Positions 11,646 to 22,548 of a stretch of DNA of 64,000 bases are shown piece after piece (the first letter of the stretch is position 1; every line of letters begins with the position of its first letter). A model generated the notes under the pieces. It was not told the DNA's origin, searched no databases, and saw only the letters and a program-made list of their open reading frames with translations. This DNA comes from Lactarius indigo. Taxonomy: Eukaryota; Basidiomycota; Agaricomycetes; Russulales; Russulaceae. Made by a program: the position numbers and the translations under genes. The stretch covers positions 310,001 to 374,000 of the forward strand of contig JAFKAC010000032.1 in the NCBI GenBank assembly GCA_025766275.1. The letters run 5' to 3'.

Positions 11646-12268
11646 CCACAAAGTCAAAGCGGAAAGTCTGAGTCCGAGTCAGTAAACCTGAGGCTCACAT
11701 CAATGGTTGTTGTCATGGGCGCCCTTCGACGCGGCGGTTACCGAAAACCGTTCCTGAAACTGCACTGCCCGACTCGGACCTGCCCCATGTTTATCCACGT
11801 TGGACTCGGCTCGAAATGTATAAAATAGGCGTATCCGTATATCCTTGAAGTAGTGGGCGCTCAATGGAATACGTCATCTCCAAGAGCCTCGGAAAACAAG
11901 TGCGACAATATATTTAGTTTTGTATTTAGTTCACGGTTTAGGTTTTGGTTTAGGTTCCACAAAATACAGAATCCACTCGTCAACTTTTGTCGCCACTTTA
12001 TTTCCCTGTTACTTTCGTCGTACAGAGGTAAAACACAATCACACTTTGACCTGCGCAGTGGATTGTGCTAGTAGCGCCGGCAAGTGCGCCTGACCGAAGA
12101 GGCGAAGGAGGAGACAGCATCACCTCAGGCTGTTTGATGATGCAAGGGATTGAACATCGATGATGAATGGCCCATGACATCCTTCGTGAGTACATTCTCA
12201 ATGTGCTTCCTCCCTAGTCTTGGAGAATATAATAATACCATCTAGGTGTAAACTATCGTACATTTGCT
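11646..12268. other. Intergenic, nothing recognised
   Basis: This is the upstream region of the minus-strand BTB gene. An AT-rich patch with repeated 'tttaggttttggtttagg' lies near 11937. No coding, RNA or transposon signal was seen. Confidence 0.5.
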
Positions 12269-12276
12269 ACTAGGCC

Positions 12277-13495
12277 CAAGGGGCTCGCGGGATTTTAGGC
12301 GCCCATACCCGGGTTAGGGGGATAGGGGGGTATAGTCAACCCTTAGCAGATTTTTGTGCACCGGCGCCTATAGAGCGCTAACTCTCATTCTAGCGAATGT
12401 GGAGAATGTGCTTATACACTCTCATGTAATATTACAGTAGGCACACAGAGTATACATTTGATCTGTAGCTCACTCTGGTGCTTGCTCTGGTGACAGCGTT
12501 GGTGATGGGCAGTCACATCACCGGGGTCTCGCCACCATGACTGCAGGACCCGGAATATACACGCACCCAAGCCTTCCTTAGCACCCTTAGTATGCTTTGC
12601 ACATTTTCCGTTTCAGTCATTAGCACCCTTAGGATGCTTTGCACATTTCACAGTTTTTTGGCTTGCCCCCTCGCGTTCCCCGTTGTGCCGCACCCACGTG
12701 CGGCCTTAGTGACTCAAGTATGACGTGTCGCCGACCACTGCGGCCACCTCTGCGATGTTTCGTGTCGCGCAGAAGCGTGCGCGACCATTTGTGATCGGCT
12801 GCAACCAACCAGACCAGCAGGGCTTCATGCAGCCCTCTATTCCTATTCTCAACCTCGCTGCACCAACATGCGGCCTTAGATACTCAAGCACAATGCGTCA
12901 CAAAATAAAGTAGCCAACTCTGCAAAGCTTCGTGTTGCGCGAAAGCGTGCACGACTGTCTTTGATCACCTGCGACCACTGACCCAGCAGGGCTCAGTGCA
13001 GCCCACTGTTCCTTTTCCCGCTCGTGCTGTATGTGTGTGCAGCCTTAGCTATTTGACACAGAGGCAACCCTGACCACCATTTACCTACCTACGGCACCTC
13101 CTTCCATTCGGCTTGGCACCTTCAGTGCCCTGGCACTTCCCCCCCCCCCCCCCCCCCCACCTCGGGTCATGGAACGAAAATGGGTGAGTAATGCATTCAA
13201 TCGCAATTATACTGGTCTAAACTATACCAGTATCATATCACATGCGTTTGGCTTTCATTCACACCTAAGAATTGGACTCGCGAGGTGTGCCAGAATGACA
13301 CAGGCATGCCAAAACAGAGGTGTATGTGAAGGCGGCAGTGAATTACCAAGCTGATTGCCATATTTAGTAGGTGCGAGAATGTAATACCATATTCGGATAG
13401 GCGCCCGCTTATGTAAATACCTACCCCCCTTTCCCTATCGGCCTTATGAGATTTTTGTACCCCCTATATCTAACTACACTTCCGCGAGCCCCTTG
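12277..13495 (+). mobile_element. Non-autonomous hAT-like DNA transposon, copy 1 (1219 bp)
   Basis: The element begins CAAGGGGCTCGCGG and ends with the exact reverse complement CCGCGAGCCCCTTG. It is flanked by the 8-bp direct repeat ACTAGGCC at 12269-12276 and 13496-13503. An 8-bp target duplication with CA-rich short inverted ends is the hallmark of the hAT superfamily. No transposase is present: the 61-62-codon frames inside are shadows. A reverse-complement copy of the same length lies at 16665-17883. A run of 20 C at 13139-13158 has a 20-G counterpart there. Confidence 0.88.
12677..13060 (+). repeat. Internal tandem repeat of the hAT-like element, about 170-bp period
   Basis: The block 'gcggccttag-actcaag' occurs at 12700 and 12870, with a diverged third start at 13040, giving a 170-bp period. 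Each unit carries a 'cagcagggct-cagccc' palindrome-like segment. Such sub-terminal repeats often hold transposase binding sites, but that is not shown here. The same array is present inverted at about 17100-17483. Confidence 0.7.
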
Positions 13496-13503
13496 ACTAG
13501 GCC

Positions 13504-13827
13504 AGTATACTTGCGATGAGTGTCATTCATCATTCGGCAGGTGAACGTGCCCTGCCGTACGTCTTCTCAGCCCCATCGGTCATCTGACAATATCCACTGC
13601 GCAGGTCAAGGCAAGTAAAAAGCAGACGCTTCACAATCTCCAACAGTTATTCTTACGGCACCCGCGGACCTCGAACTGAGTTGCGCTGTACTTCGGTGTG
13701 GGAGACCGCGGTGGTACTCCAGTTGTTCAACTGTATCAACGCCATCAAAGTCGACGTTACTTCATTTCCTCGTTAACATTCGTCACAAAGAGGTGGGCGA
13801 CATCACTGGCACATTGCTACGCGCTTC
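13504..13827. other. Spacer between hAT-like element and protease gene end
   Basis: This is the 3' side of the sedolisin gene. No feature was recognised. Confidence 0.5.
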
Positions 13828-15943
13828 TTAGTTCTTGATTTGATACTCAAGTACGTGCTGCAGCTCAAAAAAATCCGGCGTCCCGAGACCAGTGACCTAG
13901 GAAGCCCAAAAGTCAGTCAACTCCGAAAGGAACACAGGTCTCGCGGGACGAACGGGATCCCACCCAGCGATGGCGGAGAATCCATCGGTGTTGCAGCCTG
14001 GGTTAGAGCCAGATATAATATCGTTGAGGCCATTGACGCCTTTATCGTACAGCAATGGGTTGAGGAAGCCAAGTGCTTTCTTTCCCCTTGAAAGCTGAAA
14101 GTCATTGAGCAGAGAGATTATGCCCGCCACTGTCTGTGCGTAGGCGGTAAGTTGAGTATTCGAGGACAGATGACACAGAACGGCCGAGGGAGGAAAGACG
14201 CACTGGAGCGGCGCAGCTCGTGCCTTTTGTGGGACCGAAAGTGTCATTGACAACGATCACAAAGTTCAGCGCTTGGGCGGCGATGTCGGGAATGCCGCGG
14301 CCAGCAGGGCTGCGCAGATTACAAAATGTGAGAATGGTTCAAGTCGGTCAAAGCAGAATACGCACTTGTAGAGGCGCGCATACTTGCGGCGGCCGAATTT
14401 TCGGAGGTAGGCGGGAACAATTTTATTCTGGTATTTCGGGCGAGGAAAAATGTCCGAGAAGCCACCCCCGGAAAAGGACGCTGCTTCTTCGGGGAATAGC
14501 TTCGTGCCGCCGACACTGGTGACCCAAGGACCTGCAGAACCATGCCAGTCTGGTGAGCAACTAGTACCAGCGCGTGTATTACTTGCAAGGATGGATAAAA
14601 CACCATGCGTACAGGATGCAGGGAACACGGGGATGAACCGGACCTTTCCGTCCTCACCCTTGCAGTCTCCAGCGCCGACGCCGTCGTCACCGCTCCCGAA
14701 GAGGAGGCTGACACCACGTGCACCGAGCTGTAAGAACAGCTTGCACAAGGCTTTCGCATATTCCCGCGGACAATCTTTCTCGTCAGTACCGTATGACGTT
14801 GAGATCGTCTGCGGGACGTTCGGCTCTTGGAGCACGTATTTGAGCCACTCGAGGATTACGTCACCCGGGGCTGGCTTGCCATCTGGAAACACTTTCGTCT
14901 CGCCACCGTTGCTGTAATAGACTAGCGGGGTTGGGTACGCCATGGCCGAGGCGTACTGGACATTGAGGCTCGCCTCATAGCCTGGTTGACTCTGGTTGTA
15001 TCCGCCGCCGTTTACCTGCACGACGGTGTAGCTAGCGGCTTTTGCGTCTTCGCGAAATTCGGTCATGAATGTCGTTAGATCTGTCTGGTTCGGGTACTCA
15101 TTTAAGTAGCCCGCAATCCCGATTTTGTTCCGGTCCGTCGCGGCAGGAACATATGTGAATGTCTTGTACAGCCAGCGCAGATTCGCTGGCGTGATCGTAA
15201 CTAGATCATCCTCGCGGCTCGACAGCACCTTTACGGGCTTTCCGGACGCAGCATTCTCCTGAGCTGCTGCTGCTCTGACGGAGGGCCTGCGTGGTATCTG
15301 CTGCAGCGTGTGGGTAGAGGCGAAAAACGTCGTAGGCGCAACGGTTTCCACGTGTGGGTGCAGTACTGCGGGGAGCGCATAACTGACCGTGCGAATAATG
15401 GTTTCTTTTGTCCTGGTGTGCCTGTGGAGCTCGTATGACGCGCCGAGGAGTTCGTTAGCTTGGGATATGGGCACGCCGGTGAGCGTCAGCCAGCTGCCGC
15501 CATGTGTTATCGAGATGGAGGAGGGTGGTACACCGTTGTACTCAAGCCACGAATTAACAAGCTCGAGTGTGTATGGATGTGGCGCAACGAGCTTGGCGAC
15601 TTGTTCCTTTGAAAGGTGAGCGCCATATCTGCAAACGAGCAGCGGCACACGTGAGTACACGCGCGCGCACAGGGGTATTAGAGGGGACGTACTTCGGATG
15701 CTCTGGATCGCTGACCTCGTATAATGCATGGATCAAGGCGTCCTCGTCGTAAGATTTGAGTGCAACGTGAAGGTCGATCCTGGTACCGGCGGGCGGGTAC
15801 CCCAGACGTTCCCAGTTGGTCGGAACGGCACCCCACATGTGCTTCACACGGACGTCATTCCAAGGTGGTTGGAGGGACGCTACGATGTCCGCAAGGAGTG
15901 CGGCGGTGAGGAGGGAGAGCAAAAATCGCCGGTAGTAGCGCAT
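13828..15943 (-). CDS. Secreted sedolisin (S53) serine-carboxyl peptidase, tripeptidyl-peptidase-like
   Basis: Six exons: 15943-15693, 15628-14613, 14531-14366, 14309-14204, 14133-13954 and 13896-13828. They give 595 residues, normal for a fungal pre-pro-sedolisin. MRYYRRFLLSLLTAALL forms a signal peptide. A pro-domain follows, then the catalytic domain. Visible are Glu302 in YEAS, the oxyanion Asp398 in SGDDG, Ser509 in KGTSCAAP, FSGGGFSDIFPRP, and the calcium-site region (LNDII...GWDP|VTGLGTPDF). Every intron restores these family motifs across the junction, which supports the model. The residue four after Glu302 is Asn306, where the family triad normally has Asp. An upstream in-frame ATG at 15985 would add 14 residues and weaken the signal peptide. 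S53 enzymes act outside the cell at acid pH in protein scavenging. Confidence 0.92.
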
Positions 15944-16656
15944 GATCACCAAAGTCAAGGCCAGTGAAGAGTGCTGGAAGTCCATAGGTCACTGAGCACT
16001 GAAAAACTGAGAGCAGGAAATCATTTATTGGGTCTGTGCTAGAACCAAGCTTGGAGCAGATCCGCGGACCCCTCTACGATACCCGAGTCAACAGGACTCG
16101 ATCTGTAGTACTAGCCCTTGACCAAACAAGTGGAGTGAGACGCAGTCGAGTAAGGACAAAAGTCCGCTCAAGTAAGATGCTACACATGAGATGCTACACG
16201 GAGTTTTTCCGGAAGCCTTTTAATCTCAGGGCCTTCTTACAAATGCCCATGAACTTGACTGCTACTAGACCCGCTAGGATGTAACCCGCATGGGTAGCCG
16301 TCAAGATTTGAAGATCACAGGACACATATCGTAGTTATGGCTTTCCCCCGCGGACAATAACTTGAATTCTCCGGCTTTAGTCCCCAGGGGCTGTCCGTGC
16401 TGTAGAAAAGAATCCTGCCAGCGGGAAAAATGACCTTTCGGTAGTTTTGTCTTCCACGGTTCGGGCCAGGAACGTTCAAGTTCTTACCCCATGTAGGTCT
16501 TGACGCTTTTGGTCTTGACGCAGACGGTACTTCTCTACTCGGGGCTAGCTTCACAGTCCTATGATGCTGTATGTCGCACAAGTACCTCGCCACAAAAATA
16601 CTTCGGCCCCTTCCACTACGGGACGCATCAAGGGACGCATTAAAAATATTTCTGAA
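15944..16656. other. Intergenic, nothing recognised
   Basis: This is the upstream region of the protease gene, ending at the second hAT-like insertion. A 'gatgctacacatgagatgctacacgg' imperfect direct repeat is near 16177. No gene is supported. Confidence 0.5.
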
Positions 16657-16664
16657 CTTTAACT

Positions 16665-17883
16665 CAAGGGGCTCGCGGAAGTGTAGTTAGATATAGGGGG
16701 TACAAAAATCTCATAAGGCCGATAGGGAAAGGGGGGTAGGTATTTACATAAGCGGGCGCCTATCCGAATATGGTATTACATTCTCGCACCTACTAAATAT
16801 GGCAATCAGCTTGGTAATTCACTGCCGCCTTCACATACACCTCTGTTTTGGCATGCCTGTGTCATTCTGGCACACCTCGCGAGTCCAATTCTTAGGTGTG
16901 AATGAAAGCCAAACGCATGTGATATGATACTGGTATAGTTTAGACCAGTATAATTGCGATTGAATGCATTACTCACCCATTTTCGTTCCATGACCCGAGG
17001 TGGGGGGGGGGGGGGGGGGGGAAGTGCCAGGGCACTGAAGGTGCCAAGCCGAATGGAAGGAGGTGCCGTAGGTAGGTAAATGGTGGTCAGGGTTGCCTCT
17101 GTGTCAAATAGCTAAGGCTGCACACACATACAGCACGAGCGGGAAAAGGAACAGTGGGCTGCACTGAGCCCTGCTGGGTCAGTGGTCGCAGGTGATCAAA
17201 GACAGTCGTGCACGCTTTCGCGCAACACGAAGCTTTGCAGAGTTGGCTACTTTATTTTGTGACGCATTGTGCTTGAGTATCTAAGGCCGCATGTTGGTGC
17301 AGCGAGGTTGAGAATAGGAATAGAGGGCTGCATGAAGCCCTGCTGGTCTGGTTGGTTGCAGCCGATCACAAATGGTCGCGCACGCTTCTGCGCGACACGA
17401 AACATCGCAGAGGTGGCCGCAGTGGTCGGCGACACGTCATACTTGAGTCACTAAGGCCGCACGTGGGTGCGGCACAACGGGGAACGCGAGGGGGCAAGCC
17501 AAAAAACTGTGAAATGTGCAAAGCATCCTAAGGGTGCTAATGACTGAAACGGAAAATGTGCAAAGCATACTAAGGGTGCTAAGGAAGGCTTGGGTGCGTG
17601 TATATTCCGGGTCCTGCAGTCATGGTGGCGAGACCCCGGTGATGTGACTGCCCATCACCAACGCTGTCACCAGAGCAAGCACCAGAGTGAGCTACAGATC
17701 AAATGTATACTCTGTGTGCCTACTGTAATATTACATGAGAGTGTATAAGCACATTCTCCACATTCGCTAGAATGAGAGTTAGCGCTCTATAGGCGCCGGT
17801 GCACAAAAATCTGCTAAGGGTTGACTATACCCCCCTATCCCCCTAACCCGGGTATGGGCGCCTAAAATCCCGCGAGCCCCTTG
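16665..17883 (-). mobile_element. Non-autonomous hAT-like DNA transposon, copy 2 (1219 bp, inverted)
   Basis: The ends are the same as in copy 1, in opposite orientation. It is flanked by its own 8-bp direct repeat CTTTAACT at 16657-16664 and 17884-17891. It has the same length as copy 1, the translated frames inside are identical, and the homopolymer is the same length (20 G at 17002-17021). Both copies are therefore recent, and each inserted independently rather than arising as one long hairpin. Confidence 0.88.
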
Positions 17884-17891
17884 CTTTAACT

Positions 17892-18911
17892 TCCCATAAG
17901 ACTTTCTGAACTCATTCGTGGCCATCAAAGTGCTTCCATTCCGTTGTGACGACAAGTGGGAAGTCACCCACCAAAATGATTGACCAAGAAAACCCGTTGG
18001 GATGGGACCGGCGCTGTTACTCAGTACTCAGTACTCAGGCCTCAGGTTCTACGGCTTCGCGCAAAGCTTCGCACTTGGCTACGCGCTTACTACTGTACGG
18101 AATACGGCGTAGCCTATTACAGTACAGAAACCAACGCAGAAGGGCCTCAGAGACAAAAATGGAAACGGTTGTATTTTTACTGTTGTATTTATCCGAACTA
18201 TAGTGATGACCTGCAGGCTGCAGCAGTGCTGCAGATCAGATCGATCGTCATGATGCAGGCCAGAATGTCGAATTTGACGCCTCTGTCTGGGCCGCTTTTG
18301 GAAGGTGCATGCTTATTCAATCAAATTCCGACCAGAACATTGGTCGACCAGCGCGACGAACCACTCAATTCTCGTTTTTTGCAGCACAACAACATTTTTA
18401 TTTTAAAACAGCGGGAGAGTGTTCAGAAATGGTACCGTATAGTTTATATCAAATTTCGATATGATCGGAGAAGAACTGAGCAAGAAATTTGGAGTGACCG
18501 AACTCAGGTGGGTGTTCGACTCCTAGTGCGTCCGAACTCCGGATCAGGCATTGTGGGGTGTTAGGACTTATTGCGCGAAAAAGGTCCATGGCAAGTTTGG
18601 AGTGGAACCGTTGCAAGTTACAGAATGAGATATTTGGTCTCATTATTTCGAAGCTGCCCGACTAGACACCGCATGCGCATGCGCTGGCTCATAGTAAGGA
18701 GTCCGGATGGACTGACCCGCGCTAATTCGGGTGGACTCCCTTGGGATTGGGGCCCCTAGGCGTTCGTTTGTCCTCTGTTCCATGCGACAGGTTTTCATCT
18801 CAGGTACATACCCCGTATAACGGTACAAACTTTTCGTAAAAAATAGATCGAAATACAATGAAGTGCATTTAAAGATACAGCATCGTTCCTCCTCGATTTT
18901 CTAGTCGACTG
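17892..18911. other. Intergenic, nothing recognised
   Basis: A 194-codon frame at 17980-18564 has no recognisable motif, no sensible start context and biased composition, and was not called. No other feature was seen. Confidence 0.5.
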
Positions 18912-20926
18912 TCAATTGGGCAGCACAGGGACCTACAATTCGAGCGAGTTGGCTCTCAGTCCGACTTAATAAAGGGGTTCAGCTCACCTTGTCCCGCGCC
19001 ATCATCAATTTGCTCTTGACCTGTAACCAGAATGCCTCCCCGTCCATAATGTGAGCCCTCGAGCAGAAGGGGCAGTTCGTTTCTGTGATATGCTGCTGGA
19101 GTGCCGTCATATATTGCTTACGGAAATTCTGTTGCTTGAGCAAGGGGAGCGTGTACGATTGCTTCAGTTCTTTGATCACCTGCGAAATCAGGTCGTGCAG
19201 CCACCTAGCAAGGTGGCCCTGGTCAGGCACGTGCAGTTGCGAGCTGAGATATGAGGGGAAGCAACACGTCCAGATCTTCGATGGGCCATCTCGATAATCC
19301 AAAAACGACTCGAGGCACAGGACAAGGCTGTCCCGACAACGCTTGCGGAAGTGCACAAGGTCGCGCAGTGCCCAGCCATTGAACAGTCTTAATTCGTCTC
19401 CAATGGACTCGAATGTCATGGTGTAGTCCAGCGTGAGACGGGCGAAGTTTTCCACCTCTGGGATAAGCCCTTTGCTGCTCGCGATCGCATACAAACGAAA
19501 AGCTTCGGCTCCCGATAGGCTAGGGTATGACTTGCGACTAACCTCAGCACGGATGGAAGATTGGACGGCGGCCATGTCGTATTTCTGTGAAGCGGTAAGG
19601 AGATCTAGAACTTTATTGTACGAGTCAGGTAAGACGGAAGGAATTGGGTAAAGCATCGTGATAAGACTACGCAAAACCTCCTCATCCTCAGATAAGCGAA
19701 CCACGTGGATCCCGTCGATCGTCTCCTCTTCGACCGGTTGGGGAAGAGAAAAGAGATCATCGAAGAACGGTGATGCCGTAATGAGCACCAATCTGTGGAC
19801 GCGGAAGCTGGCACCGTCGGACGATCGGAGTATCACGTCCGTGTGACGCATGTTAAAATCTTCCGGGGGTGGCGAGGCTTCCCTTGTTGGTTCAATGTAC
19901 CCCTGGCTGTGTGGTTCTTCCTCCACAAGTGAGAGATCTGCTTCAGCCTGTAAAAATAGTCAACCGTTGGCACAGCATAGTTAAATCGCCATTACTCACT
20001 CTCCTAAGACTCTTATGGAAGACCGCCGTCAAAGCAGCCCAGACCAACTGTATCGTCTCGATTGAAATAGATGCGCAGTGTGTGCAGCCAGATGAGGAGC
20101 CTCCCAGTGCGGAATGACGCGTTAAGGCCATGTGAAATCTAGTTAGATCAAACGCTGCTGGAGATTTCGATATCGATACAAAGTAGTCATCTAGCCAACC
20201 AGGATAGCCAAATGAGCTGAGATTGCTGCATTGCAGATCCTTCAGCGTGCCTTGCGCACCGGACCTTCGAAATTCAATAAGGTCCAACATCAGACTGCCT
20301 CGAACTCTCTGGTGATACTTCCACAGTTCGTGAAGAAAAGAGCCTGGCATGATGTCGAGCTTGTCTTCTAAACTTTCAATAGTCATTGTACTGTTTAGCG
20401 TCATCCGCGCCGCCTGGAGCGCTTCGTCTCGAAGTCTGTATTTCTGGGCCAGAGAGTAGACATAGAAGGCGTTCTCTGTGTGGATGACTGGTGGGTCCTG
20501 TCGGGCGATACGATCACGGATATGGATCAGTACGGTGTCCATTTTATATTTTTGGGCCACCGAGAGTAGCTCCATCGTCTGTTCGATGGAAGGAGGGAGT
20601 GCGGGAGACACAGGGAAAATGAAAGTGATGAGGCTGGAAAGGATGGCGTAGTTTTCTTCAAGCTGGATGGTTGCAGGCGAGGGTTCATGACCTACAGGGG
20701 CAGCCATATCGCTAGGATTAGATGAAGTTCGTATCAGCTTTTCGAGGATAGGAGAGCTGTTGATAATGTAAATCTTTGGAACACGGAACTCATGGCACTC
20801 GGAAGAACGAAGGATGACATCAGCGTCTGGGGAAGAGTCGACTCTGAAGAGTTTGTCAATGGGACTGGAAGACCCATCCAGGATTGGGGCCGATATCAGC
20901 GTCTCGCAGGGTGAAGTCGTCGACAT
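18912..20926 (-). CDS. Double-BTB/POZ domain protein, full-length class
   Basis: Exons 20926-20000, 19947-18988 and 18932-18912 give 635 residues. Intron 19948-19999 (GTGAGT/TACAG) separates the halves. BTB-A has ADVILRSS, FRVPKIYI, LEENYAILSSL and ELLSVAQKYKM. Cys-x2-Cys starts at 281, 29 residues before the intron. BTB-B has TDVILRSSDGASFRVHRL and SPFFDDLFSLPQP. His-x5-Cys-x2-Cys-x3-His has its first Cys at about 601, 29 residues before the second junction. The last intron 18933-18987 (GTGAGC/TGTAG) leaves six codons. If it is retained the frame stops at once at 18979. No membrane segment or signal peptide was seen. Confidence 0.86.
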
Positions 20927-21272
20927 GGAGTTTTCTGGTCAAAGCCACCTTTGCCTTGGGGGCTTTTACTAGAAACGTGGAGCACCTGTGGTGATGCGGA
21001 GCTGCAATATATGCGATGCAGACACTGGCATGAGTACCGCCGCCAAGACCGCCCGGGCCGCAATGATGTTGGGTAGTGTGATGACATAATCAGATCCTAG
21101 AGCACTGTCATCCTCAAAGTCACGTGAGTGAGGCGAAGTCGTTGTTGTTCCGTTGTGTCATTGTCTCGAGGGGATGTTTGAACGCAACAGAACGTGAAGG
21201 AGAGATTTTCTTTCGAAGTGTCAATATTGTTAATTCCGTGCGCTTAGGAAAGGGTTCTTTCAACGTCACTAA
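20927..21272. other. Intergenic between BTB gene and FAD-oxidase relic
   Basis: This is a divergent spacer; nothing was recognised. Confidence 0.45.
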
Positions 21273-21900
21273 ATGGACGACCAGCAGTTGCATGAGGCTT
21301 TCCGACTGATTCAAACCATCTGCGATGAATCCAATGGCCGCTCTCAGTTGTTTCGTTCCGGTGAGTACTTCTCACCTTCCTGTGTTTCAATTTACGATAA
21401 TTCATCGATAGGTAGCCATGGCCATCTCAACGGTATCAGGCACTACTACGAGAGCAGTTCTCAGGACGCTATGTTTTCAGTTGAACCTGGGTCTGCCGAT
21501 AATTTATCTAAAATCGTACGTCCCTTTGCCTCTGGTGCCGCAGATGTACTCATTGTGTATTCTAAAGATGCAAGTCATAAAAGCGCACCTTGTTCCCTTC
21601 GCAGTTAGTGTCCAGCCGTCTAACCGAAACTTGCGATCGTCGAGCTTACCCCGATCGGAATATCGTGTTGTAGGTCAAGGGCGGCGGTCACACGTCCAAT
21701 GCCAAATCCAGTTCGACACGGGGTACATAGATCTCTCTGTTGCGGTTCAACAAAATCTCTTTCAACAATGATAAGACCGAGCTGACCGTCGGCGCTAGAT
21801 GCGCGTTTGACGAGGTCTAAAAGGTTGTCCGACCCGAAAATTATAATATCGTTGGTGGAGGAGGAAGCGTGGGGATCGGAGGTTGGATGATGGGAGGAGT
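21273..21900 (+). pseudogene. FAD-linked (berberine-bridge/6-hydroxynicotine-oxidase-like) oxidase, N-terminal half, decayed
   Basis: Reading from ATG 21273 with an intron at 21361-21411, the protein shows FSVEPGSADNLSKI, then after a second intron VKGGGHTSN at 21674, RFNKISF, LTVGARCAFDEV and NYNIVGGGGSVGIGGWMMGG. These are the FAD-binding PCMH-fold motifs, with the GGGH flavin-linking histidine. In-frame stops at 21728-21730 (TAG) and 21818-21820 (TAA) break it, and homology stops near 21900 well before the substrate domain. An inverted second copy lies at 26150-26870. Confidence 0.75.
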
Positions 21901-22548
21901 GGCACAAGCGGGCGCGTGTTCTTTTTCTCCTTCCATGGGCAGTTGACGCATTGCCGACACTTCTCCACGTTTCCCTACTTCTGTTCTTTGCCGGAATATC
22001 TGTATTCCTCTGTAATGTTAATACCAGTATTTCCCAACAGCCCATACTACACCCCGCTCTCATTACCGATGTAGGACATTGTTGCCTGGGTACCATTTAT
22101 CACATTCCGGCTCCTTTGGTGGCTCACTGGTGCTCCATAATTTAGTCACGGAGCCTGGAGACGCTTTGTGGGCTTGGAGAAAAGGTATGGCAAATCACTT
22201 GCGCAGGGAATGGAGAGGACAGCCGAGGAAACCGCTCTCGAGTCCCAGTCAGATACCGACGCTCGTACCTTCGTGTGGACGTCTCGACAGTTTGGACGAA
22301 GATCACGAACCGGAGCGCTTCTTTTCAGGCTTTCCTGGTTTCCGAAGCTCCAAATTCGTCGACGATCCTCTGCCCAGTCTCACTTGAGAGCAAAAGGGCA
22401 AGCTTTCGGCGGCATGAAAGGGGTCGTTGGACATCACTTTCTCAGCCGATTTACTACCTGAGCCTGTCAAAGACCGGAGAGCCATCATCTGCGCGAAAGC
22501 TCTTGATCCGGCATACATCCCAGTTAATGGATCAAAAAAAAAGACAGG
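21901..22548. other. Intergenic, nothing recognised
   Basis: This stretch lies between the FAD-oxidase fragment and the kinase relic. Overlapping short frames on both strands carry no motif. Confidence 0.45.

Noticed and set aside
13169..13354. Repeated 61-codon frames (also 16806-16991, 12706-12891, 17269-17454) as conserved small proteins
   Set aside because: They are identical only because the two transposon copies match; there are no motifs, start context or codon evidence.
12277..17883. One composite transposon with 1.2-kb inverted ends carrying the protease gene
   Set aside because: Each arm has its own terminal repeats and its own, different 8-bp target duplication, so they are separate insertions.
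17980..18564. 194-codon open frame as a gene
   Set aside because: No recognisable domain, no promoter or intron structure, and no paralogue in the window.
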